57,256 bases of DNA from contig JAVBLQ010000031.1 of the NCBI GenBank assembly GCA_031553435.1, positions 1-57,256 of the forward strand, in the 5' to 3' direction. The stretch is from JAVBLQ01 sp031553435 (GTDB lineage Bacteria > Bacteroidota > Bacteroidia > Bacteroidales > Azobacteroidaceae). The translations under genes were made by a program, and so were the position numbers. This document shows positions 19,586 to 31,000 of this stretch, one piece after another. A model generated the notes under the pieces. It did no database searches. It worked only from the letters and a program-made list of their open reading frames with translations, and was not told where the DNA came from. How positions within the stretch are numbered: the first letter of the stretch is position 1; the number at the start of each line of letters is the position of its first letter.

Positions 19586-21643
19586 ATGAAAAGAATATTA
19601 AAAAATATAATGATAGCTGTATTGGTTATTCTTTCAGGTACATCTTGCAGCGACTATTTTGAAACAGTCCCTTCAGAAACTATCAACTTGGATATGGTTT
19701 TTTTGGATCGTAATTTAGCTGCGCAATGGTTGGCTGGTGTGTATGCATATTTGCCGGATGAAACCAATCAGAATTATACCGGAGGATCTGATGAAACAAG
19801 AGGAATCTGGACCCCGGCTTGTATTGAAGGAAAATTGCCATGGGATCATTGTAATTCGAATCTGCTCAATAATGGATCTTATTATGCCTCAACAGGTTAT
19901 GTTCAAAACATGTGGAGGGCATATTATCGTGGTATCCAGAACGCAAATATATACCTTGCAAATATAGACAGATGTAAAGATATGCCTGTGGGTGAGAGGA
20001 TTAGAAGTAAAGCGGAGGCTCGGGCTTTACGCTCTATCTTTTATTTTAATTTATTTAAAATTTATGGCCCTTTTGTTATTGTCTATGATGAAGTGTTTGA
20101 TCCGGAGATACCTACGGGATCTGTAAATATGGTACGTAGTTCTGTGGATGAATGCGTTGACTACATCATTAGTGAATTTGATATATTGTTGTCTTCCAAT
20201 GAACTAGCGACTAAATTTGTGATGGAAGAGACTGAAAAAGGGACAGTTGCTAGTCTTGACGATAACTTTGCGGGAAATATTACCCGGGAAGTGGTTGAAG
20301 CTATTCGTTCTCAGGTGCTGTTATATTCGGCGAGTGATCTGTTCAATGGAAATTCTTATTACAAAAATTTGGAAGATCATACAGGGAAAAAAATATTTCC
20401 TCAGGAGAAAGATCCTATGAAATGGGTAAGAGCAAGAAAAGCGGCTAAAGACTTTATGGATAATAATCCCTATTTTAGTTTAGTGTATCGTACTGCAAAT
20501 GGAACTCATGCAACTTCAATAGCTTCTTCTTGTCCTTTTATATCCGTCAGAGATGCATCTTTGGGAACTATGAACAATGAAGAAATGATTTTTGTTCGTA
20601 CCTCCGGCGACTGGAATATACGTTATACAATGACTCCGAAACATGTGGGAATTCCGGGAATTCCGGATGCTCAATCAGGAGCAGGCGCATTGAGCGTACC
20701 TCTTCAGATGGTTGATTTGTTTTTTACCGACAAAGGTATCCGTATAGAAGATGATCCGGATTATTATAACTATACCAATGATGAAGAGGAAAAATTCACC
20801 TCGCGGAATATGACCAGTACAGATCCTTGCAGGGATAAATTCGGAACCTATACCTATTTTTATCCCGGAACGGGCCGGAGAATAATGAAACAGTTTTATA
20901 ACCGGGAGCCTCGTTTTTATGTTGCTTTCACTTTCCAGAATCTGCAATGGTCATTTGATGCGTCTAAAACGTATTATACTGATTTCTCTTTGAATGGAAA
21001 TTCCGGACGCGCTAAAAATGGACATGACTTTCCTAAGTCAGGAGTATTGGCTCGTAAACCTCTCGCTCCACCAGATCGTGCTGTTTATTATTATGTTTCC
21101 ATTCGTTTGGCGGAAATCTATCTGAATTATGCCGAAGCATCCAATGAATGCGGAGATATCGCCGAAGCAATCAAATATGTGAACAAGATCAGAGCCCGTG
21201 CGGGAGTGGCCGAATATAAAGGAATGGGTGATGATGCAACCCCGACGGATAACAGAGGACAGCAAAGAATCGAAATTCCACTGGATTATGAACATGTCAG
21301 AAATGTGATTCGCCGGGAAAGACTAATCGAACTGGCTTATGAAAACCATCACTATTTTGATGTTCGACGCTGGGGTGTTGCAGGTATGCAACAAGGAGAC
21401 GGTTGGGTTTATCCGACATGGCATACAGGCGGTGAAGGTGGTAAAATGATGGGCTTTAATGTGGAAGTGGATATGGCCCCCGAATCCACATCGCATCCGG
21501 TCAATACCATGTACTTCTATAAAAAAGTAGCTTGGGAGACCCGGATTTTTTCCCAAAAAATGAACTTATTCCCAATCCCTCAAACAGAAATCAACGTAAA
21601 TCCTTTAGTCGTACAAAATACAGGTTGGGGAGTTATCAACTAA
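19586..21643 (+). CDS. SusD/RagB-type surface glycan-binding lipoprotein
   Basis: 685 residues. The start at 19586 puts a lipoprotein signal (ILSGTSC) with lipidated Cys21 in the right place; the upstream in-frame Met at 19547 overlaps the SusC stop and would give an unlikely leader. The N-terminal half carries the TPR-like helices of SusD (EARALRSIFYFNLFKIYGP), and the C-terminal part has the family signature (IRLAEIYLNYAEASNECGD and IRARAGV, then RRERLIELAYENHHYFDVRRWG). It binds the glycan at the surface and caps the SusC barrel. It is longer than the commonest 500-600-residue SusD proteins, with insertions in the C-terminal half. A perfect hairpin follows its stop codon. Confidence 0.96.
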   Translation: MKRILKNIMIAVLVILSGTSCSDYFETVPSETINLDMVFLDRNLAAQWLAGVYAYLPDETNQNYTGGSDETRGIWTPACIEGKLPWDHCNSNLLNNGSYYASTGYVQNMWRAYYRGIQNANIYLANIDRCKDMPVGERIRSKAEARALRSIFYFNLFKIYGPFVIVYDEVFDPEIPTGSVNMVRSSVDECVDYIISEFDILLSSNELATKFVMEETEKGTVASLDDNFAGNITREVVEAIRSQVLLYSASDLFNGNSYYKNLEDHTGKKIFPQEKDPMKWVRARKAAKDFMDNNPYFSLVYRTANGTHATSIASSCPFISVRDASLGTMNNEEMIFVRTSGDWNIRYTMTPKHVGIPGIPDAQSGAGALSVPLQMVDLFFTDKGIRIEDDPDYYNYTNDEEEKFTSRNMTSTDPCRDKFGTYTYFYPGTGRRIMKQFYNREPRFYVAFTFQNLQWSFDASKTYYTDFSLNGNSGRAKNGHDFPKSGVLARKPLAPPDRAVYYYVSIRLAEIYLNYAEASNECGDIAEAIKYVNKIRARAGVAEYKGMGDDATPTDNRGQQRIEIPLDYEHVRNVIRRERLIELAYENHHYFDVRRWGVAGMQQGDGWVYPTWHTGGEGGKMMGFNVEVDMAPESTSHPVNTMYFYKKVAWETRIFSQKMNLFPIPQTEINVNPLVVQNTGWGVIN

Positions 21644-21655
21644 TTTCAATATCAG

Positions 21656-21684
21656 CAGGAGGCCTTTGAAACGGCCTCCTGTTT
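21656..21684 (+). terminator. Hairpin after susD (attenuator or partial terminator)
   Basis: A perfect 9-bp GC-rich stem (CAGGAGGCC at 21656-21664 with GGCCTCCTG at 21673-21681) with an 8-base loop is followed by a short TTT. It sits 12 bases past the SusD stop codon and 37 bases before the GH92 start. The short U-run suggests incomplete termination or an mRNA-stabilising 3' structure, which would raise SusCD output over the downstream enzymes. Confidence 0.75.
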
Positions 21685-21718
21685 CAACGTTCTCGCTAAA
21701 TTATCATATCATCCGAAA

Positions 21719-23998
21719 ATGAAAAAAAATAGTATTGTCATTCTATTGTTCTTGGCCGTCTTTACGTTGGCTACTGCTCAGAAAAAGCAACCGGTCGATT
21801 ATGTGAATCCGTTAATGGGCACCGACTCTAATTTTGAGTTATCCAATGGAAATACTTATCCTGCCATCGCTATGCCTTGGGGAATGAATTTCTGGACTGC
21901 TCAAACCGGCAAAATGGGTGAAGGCTGGACCTATACTTATACTTCCGGTAAAATAAGAGGATTCAAACAAACACATCAACCCAGCCCCTGGATCAATGAT
22001 TACGGACAATTTGCCATTATGCCGATCACAGGAAATGTGGTTTTTGACCAGGAAGAAAGAGCCAGTTGGTTCAATCATAAGTCAGAAACAGCAACACCAT
22101 ATTATTACAAAGCATTTCTTGCCGACCATGATATTACAACAGAAATTGTTCCTACGGAAAGAGCTGCCATGTTCCGGTTTACATTTCCTGAAACCAAAGA
22201 TTCTTATGTCATTATCGATGCTTTTGACAATGGTTCTTATGTAAAAATCATTCCTGAAGAACGGAAAATAATAGGATATACTACTAAAAACAGCGGGGGA
22301 GTTCCCGATAATTTCAAGAATTATTTTGTAATCATTTTTGATAAACCGTTTATCTATAAAGCAACAGTTGCAAATAACGATATCAAAAAAGATAAGTTAG
22401 AAGCAAAAGAAAATCACAGCGGAGCTATTATCGGTTTCCCTACGAAAAAAGGCGAAATCGTACAGGCCCGCATTGCATCTTCATTCATCAGTTTCGAACA
22501 GGCCGAATTGAATATGAAAGAATTGGGTAACCTCTCGTTTGAACAATTAAAACAGAAAGGATGCAACCGTTGGAATGAAGTGCTGGGTAAAGTGGAAGTG
22601 GAATCAGACAATATTGATCAACTCCGTGTTTTCTATTCCTGCCTTTATCGTACCTTATTATTCCCTCGCGGATTATATGAAATTGATGCTTACGGCAAAA
22701 CTGTGCATTACAGCCCCCATAATGGCAAAGTGCTTCCCGGATATATGTTTACCGATACCGGATTCTGGGATACTTTCCGTGGATTACTCCCATTTATCAA
22801 TTTAGTTTATCCTTCTATGGGAGAAAAAATGCAGGAAGGCTTTTATAATTCCTATCTGGAAAGTGGCATTTACCCGGAATGGTCAAGCCCCGGTCACAGG
22901 GATTGTATGGTCGGAAATAACTCCGCATCCGTGGTGGCAGATGCTTATATGAAAGGCCTGATTAAAGAAAACGCCGAAAAAATGTACGAAGGATTGTTGC
23001 AAGGCGCTAATAACCTTCATCCGAAAGTTAACTCATCCGGCCGTTTGGGATATGAAGAATATAATACATTGGGCTATGTTCCGATGGAAATAAATCAAAG
23101 CGCAGCCCGTACGCTTGAATATGCTTACAATGACTGGTGTATATATCAGATGGGAAGAAACTTAAACCGTCCGGAAAGTGAAACCAATCTTTACAAAACA
23201 CGTAGCAGGAATTATAAAAATCTATTCCATAAAGAGTTTAATCTGATGTCGGGAAAAGATCGTTCGGGAGCTTTCAAATCCGGGTTTGATCCCGTAGAAT
23301 GGTGGGGACCTTTTACCGAAGGAAACAGCTGGCATTATTCCTGGGCGTCTATGCATGATATACAGGGATTAATCGATTTGATGGGTGGCTACAAGATTTT
23401 TACAGCTATGTTGGATTCTATATTTTCCACTCCCCCTGTTTTTGGAAAAGGCGTGAATACCAAAGGTAATTTTATCCATGAAATGCGGGAAATGCAGGTC
23501 ATTAACATGGGACAATATGCACATGGAAATCAGCCGATACAACACGTGACTTATTTATATAATTATGCCGGAGAACCCTGGAAATCACAGTATTGGGTGC
23601 GTGAAGTGATGAGCCGTTTATATACACCCACTCCCGATGGTTATTGCGGCGATGAAGACAATGGCCAGACTTCGGCCTGGTATGTGCTTTCCGCCCTTGG
23701 ATTCTATTCTGTTTGTCCGGCAGCCGATGAATACGTGTTGGGTGCACCTCTTTTCAAAAAAGCTATTGTCCGTTTGGAGAATGGAAAGGAAATTGAAATC
23801 CTTGCCCCGAAAAATAGTGACGACAACCGTTACATACAATCCATGAGCTATAACGGCAAAAACTATACGAAAAACTACCTGAATCATTCTTCATTAGTCA
23901 AAGGAGCTAAAATACAATATGTGATGAATGATCAACCGAACAAACAAAGAGGGATAAATCCTGAAGATTTCCCTTATTCACTAACAAATGAAAAATAA
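21719..23998 (+). CDS. GH92 exo-alpha-mannosidase, periplasmic
   Basis: 759 residues, the usual size for GH92. Signal peptide MKKNSIVILLFLAVFTLATAQ, no lipobox and no T9SS tail, so it is predicted periplasmic. Family landmarks run in order: VNPLMGTDS, YPAIAMPWGMNFWT, GFKQTHQPSPW, TDTGFWDTFRG, EWSSPGHRDCMVGNNSA, TEGNSWHYSW, GNQPIQHVTYLYN, GYCGDEDNGQTSAWY and YVLGAPLF. GH92 enzymes are inverting, Ca2+-dependent alpha-mannosidases; Glu534 fits the acid, and Asp645/Asp647 in GDED fit the base pair of acidic residues. It should remove terminal alpha-mannose from imported oligosaccharides. The GH76 gene starts 20 bases downstream. Confidence 0.97.
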   Translation: MKKNSIVILLFLAVFTLATAQKKQPVDYVNPLMGTDSNFELSNGNTYPAIAMPWGMNFWTAQTGKMGEGWTYTYTSGKIRGFKQTHQPSPWINDYGQFAIMPITGNVVFDQEERASWFNHKSETATPYYYKAFLADHDITTEIVPTERAAMFRFTFPETKDSYVIIDAFDNGSYVKIIPEERKIIGYTTKNSGGVPDNFKNYFVIIFDKPFIYKATVANNDIKKDKLEAKENHSGAIIGFPTKKGEIVQARIASSFISFEQAELNMKELGNLSFEQLKQKGCNRWNEVLGKVEVESDNIDQLRVFYSCLYRTLLFPRGLYEIDAYGKTVHYSPHNGKVLPGYMFTDTGFWDTFRGLLPFINLVYPSMGEKMQEGFYNSYLESGIYPEWSSPGHRDCMVGNNSASVVADAYMKGLIKENAEKMYEGLLQGANNLHPKVNSSGRLGYEEYNTLGYVPMEINQSAARTLEYAYNDWCIYQMGRNLNRPESETNLYKTRSRNYKNLFHKEFNLMSGKDRSGAFKSGFDPVEWWGPFTEGNSWHYSWASMHDIQGLIDLMGGYKIFTAMLDSIFSTPPVFGKGVNTKGNFIHEMREMQVINMGQYAHGNQPIQHVTYLYNYAGEPWKSQYWVREVMSRLYTPTPDGYCGDEDNGQTSAWYVLSALGFYSVCPAADEYVLGAPLFKKAIVRLENGKEIEILAPKNSDDNRYIQSMSYNGKNYTKNYLNHSSLVKGAKIQYVMNDQPNKQRGINPEDFPYSLTNEK

Positions 23999-24018
23999 AA
24001 CCTTTGATAAATAAGACC

Positions 24019-27000
24019 ATGAAACAGATCCTTTTTGTTTTTTTATGTATTTTATCCGGATATGTATATGCCGGGCCGGTTGTCTCCGGTCAAACATATA
24101 AAATATCTGTTGCCGCTTCGGGAAATAAGATACTGACAGCCAAAAATTCATCATTGGATAGTGGAACAGATGTTCTTGTCTGGACAGAAACCGGAGTGAA
24201 CGCGCAACGTTGGGTGTTGACTACAAACGATAATACCAACTACCAGTTGGGCAATGCTTATTCCGGCAAGATCCTTTACAGAACCGGAACTGCTGTTGAT
24301 GGAGCGAAAATCTGCCAGTATGATAGGAATGACGTAAGCGCCGGAAAATGGGAAATTATTCCTGTTGAAAACCGGGAAGGATTTGTTTACATTGTCCAGA
24401 AAAATCAGGCCGGAACCGGGAATCTTTATCTGGAAGCCCAGGATACAAGCGATGGTTCTTTAGTGGGACTCCATGCAAAAAAAGAAGGAGCAGATGCTGA
24501 ATTTCAGATATGGAAAATGGAAGCAGTCAGTGCAGTTCCTGATTATTTCACAGCCGCAATGCGTGATGCCATGATGAAAGGCTGGAAAGATTATTACTAT
24601 AAAAAAGCCTCTTCCGGATACGTATTAGGTAAAGGAGGATGGTGGGGAGATGCCGAAATGTTTGAAGTAGTACTCGACGCGTATGAAACTACCGGAAACC
24701 CGGAGTACGAAAATATGTTCAGGCAACTATACACCAATTTCATCAGCAGGAACAGAACAGACTGGTCATACAATGAATACAATGATGACATTGCCTGGAT
24801 GGTTATTGCATCGGTTCGCGCTCACCTGATGTTTGGCGATCAGGATTATCTGAATAATGCCAAAACTAATTTTGACAGAATGTATAACAGGGCGTTGCTT
24901 CCTTCCGGTATGCTTCGATGGAAAGAAACGGCAGCAACCATAAACGGAACAAATTCCTGTATCAACGGGCCGGCCGAGGTTGCTTCCTGTTATCTGGCCA
25001 TTGCAACAGGCACCCAGGATTATTATACAAAAGCAAAAAATCTGTATGCATTGCAACGCCAATACCTGTATGTGCCTTCTACCGGGCAGGTGTACGACAG
25101 TTTTACATGGAATGGCGATCAGCCGACCAACTACAACCATTGGGCTTCTACCTATAATCAAGGTACTTTCCTTGGAGCGGCATTGATGCTTTACAATCAT
25201 TTTGGCGACGAGCAATACAAACAAGATGCCCAAATGATCATGAAATATACCAGAGAAAAATTGTGTGATCAAAATGGTATAATCAGTGCCTGCCAGGTTG
25301 CAACCGGAGATTTGGCCGGATTCAAAGGAATTCTGATGCGTTATGTGAGAAGATTCATTGTGGATATGGGACAAACAACTTATGTAGAATGGATGCAGAA
25401 AAATGCGTTCCATGCGTACAATAATCGTAATTCATACGGGGTATCCTCTTCCGCCTGGCTAACTAAAGCAAATGAAAATTTCACTTTCGACAATTGTACG
25501 AAAGATTGTAGTTTTGCTAACGATCCTTTTGGTCCTTCTACAGCAGTTTCCGTTGCTTTTAATGCTCCACTGGATAAAAACCAGATTGTAAAAGATGCCT
25601 TCTCCCGTATTGAAGCCGAAAATTTTGATTATATCAAAGGTGTTTATGTAGAATCAGGTTCTGATGATGCAACCTCCCAGATAGGAAATATCAAAGGAGA
25701 ATATTATACAGGATACAATAATGTTAATTTCGGTAATAATCTGGCCAAAAGCATTGAAGTAAGAGTATCTAAAGGAGAAAGCCGGACCACCAAAATGGAA
25801 ATTCGCCTGGGAAGTCCTACCGGCGCCCTATTAGGAACCATATCGATTCCCCGCGAAGGAGATGAATGGCAAACAGTTTCCTGCGATCTGGAACAACCGC
25901 TCGAAGGAATACAGAATATTTATTTTGTGTATAAAGGTTTAGCCGGATCAACCAATTTGTTTAAATTTAATTATTTCCAATTTACGACCAATAGTTATAC
26001 CTATCCTGATATTACAGACAACGGAGGTGTTATAACTTCATCTTGTGAGGCTTCGGCTACTCAATATGGACTGAATAACTTGATTGATAATCGGTTGAGT
26101 ACTGAATTTCATGCTTCTGTAGTGAGTAATCCGGAAGGTATCAGCATTGTATACCAGTCACCCGCTCCGGCAACATTGAAAGGATACGCCTTAGGATCTG
26201 CCGCAGATGTTCCGGAAAAAGATCCGAAAGCATGGAAATTGCAGGCATCCAATGACGGACAGACCTGGACAGACCTGGATACTCAATCCACTCAGACTTT
26301 CGAAGCCCGTTATCTGAAAAAACAATATGATTTGTCAGTAGCAAGCGCTTACACTTATTTTCGTTTATACATTACCGGGATCAATGGTGATCCCGGAGAA
26401 TTCCAATTGTCCGAATGGCAACTTTACGGAAGTTGCCTGCGCACTAATGATATTACCGCCGACGGAGGCGAACTTACTGCTCAGTACATTGGAAACGAAT
26501 CAGAAGAAACTTATGTTAAACTAATAGACAAAAGCATTAATTCCAAGTATTTAGTAAAAGATCAGGCGAATTTATGGATTGATTATAAATCCAATGCCAG
26601 CTATCGCTTAAAATCCTATAGTATTTCTTCTGCGGAAGATGCTCCCGAAAGAGACCCTCAAAGCTGGATTATTTATGGTTCGGAAGATGGAAAAAACTGG
26701 ATTGAAATCGACAAACAATTCAATCAGAAATTTTCTTACAGAAATGTGACTCACGTTTATCCTTGTCAGGTTAATGCAGGTTACAGATATTTCAGGTTGC
26801 ATATAACAGCCAATAACGGAGCCACCATGACCCAATTATCTGAATGGCAACTTTATGGAAATTATTATTATGATCGTTTCTACAATGATATTACTTTTAA
26901 TGGCGGAGAATTGATTTCTTCTCAGGATAGTGAAGCCAATTCCAGTAAACTGAAGGCATTGATTGATAACAATGAAAGCACTATTTATACATTGGGAGCT

Positions 27001-28011
27001 ACGGATATAGGCACTTCTAATCCCGCATGGATACAGTATAAATCAACAATGCCCGTACAACTTCGCGCCTATTCCATAGCCGTTGGCGATGATGAAAACA
27101 AGAATCCGAGAAACTGGAATTTACAAGGTTCCAATGATGGAAACCAATGGACTACTATCCATACCCGTTCCAATATCAGTTTTTCTTTGCATGGAGAGCG
27201 GAAAGAATATCCGGTTTCTGTCTCCGAAAAATATGCTTACTTCCGGATAAATTTTACCAGATTATCCTCGGATGAAGCCCGGGAAGTAAAAATAACCGAA
27301 TGGGAATTGCATGGAACAGGCATCAGTACAACAGACATTATGCCCGACAAAACCATTAACTCTGAATATCCGGGTTTGAATACCGGCGAAAGAGTGGATA
27401 GATTGGCAGATAAGTCGGCCGATACGAAATATGCCACAAACTTTTCCTCCTCGGCCTGGATCACTTATCAGTCGGCAACTCCTGTAAAAGTTAGTTCCTA
27501 TAGCATTACCTCTGCTAATGATAATGAAAACCGAGACCCGAAAACATGGACATTGGAAGCCTCTAATGACGGACAAGAATGGATATTGATCGATTCACGT
27601 AAAAACCAACAATTCCCCTATCGGTATGTTACTCAATATTTTGCTTGTAATAATGAAGGAAACGAATATACCCACTTCCGGTTGAATATATCCGAAAATA
27701 GGGGTGCAGATATCCTTCAACTTTCAGAATGGCAATTGCTGGGACTTCAAATACAATCAAACAATACAAAAACAATCAAAGCAAATTTACTTGCAAAGAT
27801 TTATCCCAACCCTGTGGTTGATTATTTATATGTAGATATGGTTGAAAACGGATATCTGCAGATTTATAATCTATCCGGACAAATCATACATACTCAATCT
27901 GTGGAAAAAGGTGTTTCAACAATCGCTGTTTCTGACTATAATAAAGGTATATACTTTGTCCGGATAAAGTCAGATGATAAACTGTTAAATCAAAAATTTA
28001 TCAAGCAATAG
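24019..28011 (+). CDS. GH76 endo-alpha-1,6-mannanase with ricin-like, CBM6-like and four discoidin modules
   Basis: 1330 residues. The ATG at 24019 is preferred over a TTG five codons upstream because the signal peptide (MKQILFVFLCILSGYVYA) starts there. Order: ricin B-like/RICIN domain (about 24-170); GH76 (alpha/alpha)6 domain (about 175-500) with the paired catalytic aspartates Asp256-Asp257 in EYNDDIAWM; CBM6-like domain starting RIEAENFDY (about 530-655); four F5/8C-type domains of about 145 residues each, starting near 660, 808, 952 and 1102 and most ending in LSEWQL(Y/L)G; T9SS tail from about 1258 (IYPNPVVDY). GH76 cleaves the alpha-1,6-mannan backbone, giving oligosaccharides for SusCD. 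The mass of binding modules and the T9SS tail argue for action on insoluble wall material outside the cell. Confidence 0.95.
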   Translation: MKQILFVFLCILSGYVYAGPVVSGQTYKISVAASGNKILTAKNSSLDSGTDVLVWTETGVNAQRWVLTTNDNTNYQLGNAYSGKILYRTGTAVDGAKICQYDRNDVSAGKWEIIPVENREGFVYIVQKNQAGTGNLYLEAQDTSDGSLVGLHAKKEGADAEFQIWKMEAVSAVPDYFTAAMRDAMMKGWKDYYYKKASSGYVLGKGGWWGDAEMFEVVLDAYETTGNPEYENMFRQLYTNFISRNRTDWSYNEYNDDIAWMVIASVRAHLMFGDQDYLNNAKTNFDRMYNRALLPSGMLRWKETAATINGTNSCINGPAEVASCYLAIATGTQDYYTKAKNLYALQRQYLYVPSTGQVYDSFTWNGDQPTNYNHWASTYNQGTFLGAALMLYNHFGDEQYKQDAQMIMKYTREKLCDQNGIISACQVATGDLAGFKGILMRYVRRFIVDMGQTTYVEWMQKNAFHAYNNRNSYGVSSSAWLTKANENFTFDNCTKDCSFANDPFGPSTAVSVAFNAPLDKNQIVKDAFSRIEAENFDYIKGVYVESGSDDATSQIGNIKGEYYTGYNNVNFGNNLAKSIEVRVSKGESRTTKMEIRLGSPTGALLGTISIPREGDEWQTVSCDLEQPLEGIQNIYFVYKGLAGSTNLFKFNYFQFTTNSYTYPDITDNGGVITSSCEASATQYGLNNLIDNRLSTEFHASVVSNPEGISIVYQSPAPATLKGYALGSAADVPEKDPKAWKLQASNDGQTWTDLDTQSTQTFEARYLKKQYDLSVASAYTYFRLYITGINGDPGEFQLSEWQLYGSCLRTNDITADGGELTAQYIGNESEETYVKLIDKSINSKYLVKDQANLWIDYKSNASYRLKSYSISSAEDAPERDPQSWIIYGSEDGKNWIEIDKQFNQKFSYRNVTHVYPCQVNAGYRYFRLHITANNGATMTQLSEWQLYGNYYYDRFYNDITFNGGELISSQDSEANSSKLKALIDNNESTIYTLGATDIGTSNPAWIQYKSTMPVQLRAYSIAVGDDENKNPRNWNLQGSNDGNQWTTIHTRSNISFSLHGERKEYPVSVSEKYAYFRINFTRLSSDEAREVKITEWELHGTGISTTDIMPDKTINSEYPGLNTGERVDRLADKSADTKYATNFSSSAWITYQSATPVKVSSYSITSANDNENRDPKTWTLEASNDGQEWILIDSRKNQQFPYRYVTQYFACNNEGNEYTHFRLNISENRGADILQLSEWQLLGLQIQSNNTKTIKANLLAKIYPNPVVDYLYVDMVENGYLQIYNLSGQIIHTQSVEKGVSTIAVSDYNKGIYFVRIKSDDKLLNQKFIKQ

Positions 28012-28021
28012 CTCAATTGCC

Positions 28022-31000
28022 ATGAAAATCTGCAAGAAATTTTGGTTAACCTTATTTGCAACCTGTTACGGGGCTTTTAATTTGTTAATGGCTCAGACAG
28101 AATGGAATGACATAAACATTACCAAGGTAAACAGGGAAGAAGCACGCACTATTGCCATCCCTTTTGCCAATGAGCAACAGCTGCTACAGTCAAAAATGGA
28201 GGATTCTCCCTATTACATGTCTTTGAATGGGGTTTGGAAATTCAAATGGGTACCGGATCCTGATAAAAAACCCGCTGATTTTTATACAGATTCTTACAAT
28301 GTCAGCACTTGGGACAATATTGATGTCCCCTCTAACTGGCAGATTTATGGAGTAAGAAACAATAAAAGCTGGGATCCTCCTATGTATTCCAACTTTACTT
28401 ATCCGTTTACTTACAATGCCTCGACTTACCGTATTCAGGAAAGCCCGCGGGCGGATTGGACCTATAACAGTAATATGAAGAACCCGGTCGGAAGCTATCG
28501 CCGGGAGTTTACAATTCCTTCGGATTGGAGCGGACGCGATGTCTTTATCCGGTTCAATGGGGTAGGCGCCGGATTTTATCTCTGGATCAACGGACAACAA
28601 GTAGGATATTCGGAAGACTCTTTTTTACCCGCCGAATTTAATATCACCCCTTATATTCAATCCGGAAACAATATTGTGGCAGTCCAGGCCTATCGTTTTA
28701 CAAGCGGTTCATTCCTTGAATGTCAGGATTTCTGGCGGTTGACAGGGATTCAACGGGATGTATTTATATGGTCGGCTCCTAAGACTCAGATCCGTGATTA
28801 TTTTTTTAAAGCTGATCTGGATGCAAATTATAAAAATGCCAATGTTACTATTGATTTGGAATTGACCGGATTGGCCTTGTCCAATGGAAAAATTACGGCT
28901 CAGTTATTAGAGAATGGAGATCCTATCGCCCAAAAAGAATTATCTTCTCTTAAAATCGGAAAAGACAATAAAATAACCATGGTTGTTTCCGATCCTAAAA
29001 AATGGACGGCAGAAACACCTGATCTATATGATCTGGTACTCACGCTGGAAGACGGTGCTAATGTAATCGATGTCCGGGGCGGTAAAGTCGGATTCAGGAA
29101 AATAAGTGTCGCTTCCAATGGCTCTTTATTGATCAACGGAAAACGTGTGATATTCCATGGAGTGAATCGGCATGATCATAGTGAACTAACCGGACGCACC
29201 GTTTCTAAAGAAGAAATGGAAATGGATATCAAAACCATGAAACGCCTGAATATAAATGCAGTGCGCACATCACATTATCCAAATAATCCATATTTCTATG
29301 AATTGTGCGATCAGTATGGTTTGTATGTGTTGGCCGAAGCAAACGTCGAATGCCATGGAAATATGGGATTATCCGGAGTGGCGGCGTTCAGACCTGCGAT
29401 GGTAGAACGCGCTGAAAATATGGTAAAAAGATTCAAGAACCATCCCTCCATCTTTATGTGGTCGTTTGGAAACGAATCCGGAAATGGTAATAATTTTCAG
29501 TATGTTTCAGAAGCAGTAAAGGCATTGGACAAAACTCGCCTCACTCATTATGAGGGGAATAGCCAATGGTGTGATGTAACCAGTACGATGTATGCAAATT
29601 ACGATCATATCAAGGGCATTGGTGAGTCCAGACAAAAAGAATCAAATCCTCGTCCGCACATCCAGTGCGAAAATAGTCATGCAATGGGTAACGCGATGGG
29701 AAATGTTCGGGAAATGTTCGATTTATATGAAAAATATCCGGCATTGACCGGAGAGTTTATCTGGGAATGGAAAGATCATGGAATTAAATTGCCGGTACCG
29801 GGAAAATCCAACGAATATTATTGGGCATACGGAGGTGATTTCAATGAAAAACCCAATGACGGGAATTTTGTTGCCGATGGCTTGGTGTTCTCCGACTATA
29901 CCCTTTCTGCGAAATCGTATAATACAAAAAAAATCTATCAGCCGATCGACTTTTCGATGGATGCTGACAAAAAAACATTCCACCTGAAAAGCAAACTGGC
30001 TTTTAAGAATATAGATGACCTGGATATTTACTATTCTGTTTTTGAAGATGGTAAAGAGATTGACAAACAGAAATTGGATGTAACTATTCCTGCTGCTCAG
30101 ATCGTAACTGTAACAATCAGTGCTTTGCCTGAAAATGCAAAAGCAGATGCTGAGTATTTTATCCGCTTTAATGCATATCAAAAAAATAAAACATGGTGGG
30201 CTGAAGCGGGTTATGAAGTCGCAAATGAACAAATTCAATTGAAAGGAGCTTCAAAGCCGATTTATCAGGTACCTGCTTCCGGTGATTTGACAGTTCAGGA
30301 CGATCAGAATAATATAACAATAACCGGAAGTAATTTTTCCGCGGTATTCTCTAAATCAAAAGGAACATTGGCTAGCTATACTTTGAATGGAAAAAAATTA
30401 GTCAGCGAAGCTTTGGAACTCAATCTATTCCGCGCCGGAACAGATAATGATAAAACTCAAACGGAAACCTGGGATAATATGGGGTTGAGAAACCTGACAG
30501 TAAGTCCCGGGATCTGGGATGTGAAAAAGTCAGAGACAGATAATATAGTAGATTTGAAAATTACAAATACTTATACAGCTAAGTCTCCTAATACTTTTAA
30601 AACTCAATTTGTATTCAAAGTAGCAAGTGACGGAACTATTTTCGTTAACTCTACAATCGATCCGGCAGTAAAAGGGATGATTATTCCTAAAATCGGTTAC
30701 CGCCTGGAAATGCCGAAAGAATACGAAAACCTGACCTGGTTTGGATGTGGCCCTTGGGAATCTTACTCCGACCGCAAAGAAGCCTGTTTTGAAAGCGTAT
30801 ATAACAGTACTGTAACAGAACAATGGGAAAAATATATACTCCCTCAGGAAACCGGAAATAAGGAAGATGTCCGTTGGGTGGGATTGATCAGTGCCGAGGG
30901 AACAGGCCTTCTTTTTGTAGCACCCACTAAAATGGCGGCATCAGCTACTCATTTCAGGGCGCAGGATATTTATACAAATAAAGATAACCGTAAAAAACAT

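Noticed and set aside
24766..25413. 215-codon minus-strand open frame inside GH76
   Set aside because: It lies antisense within a clear GH76 catalytic domain, has no recognisable motif, and is a by-product of codon bias.
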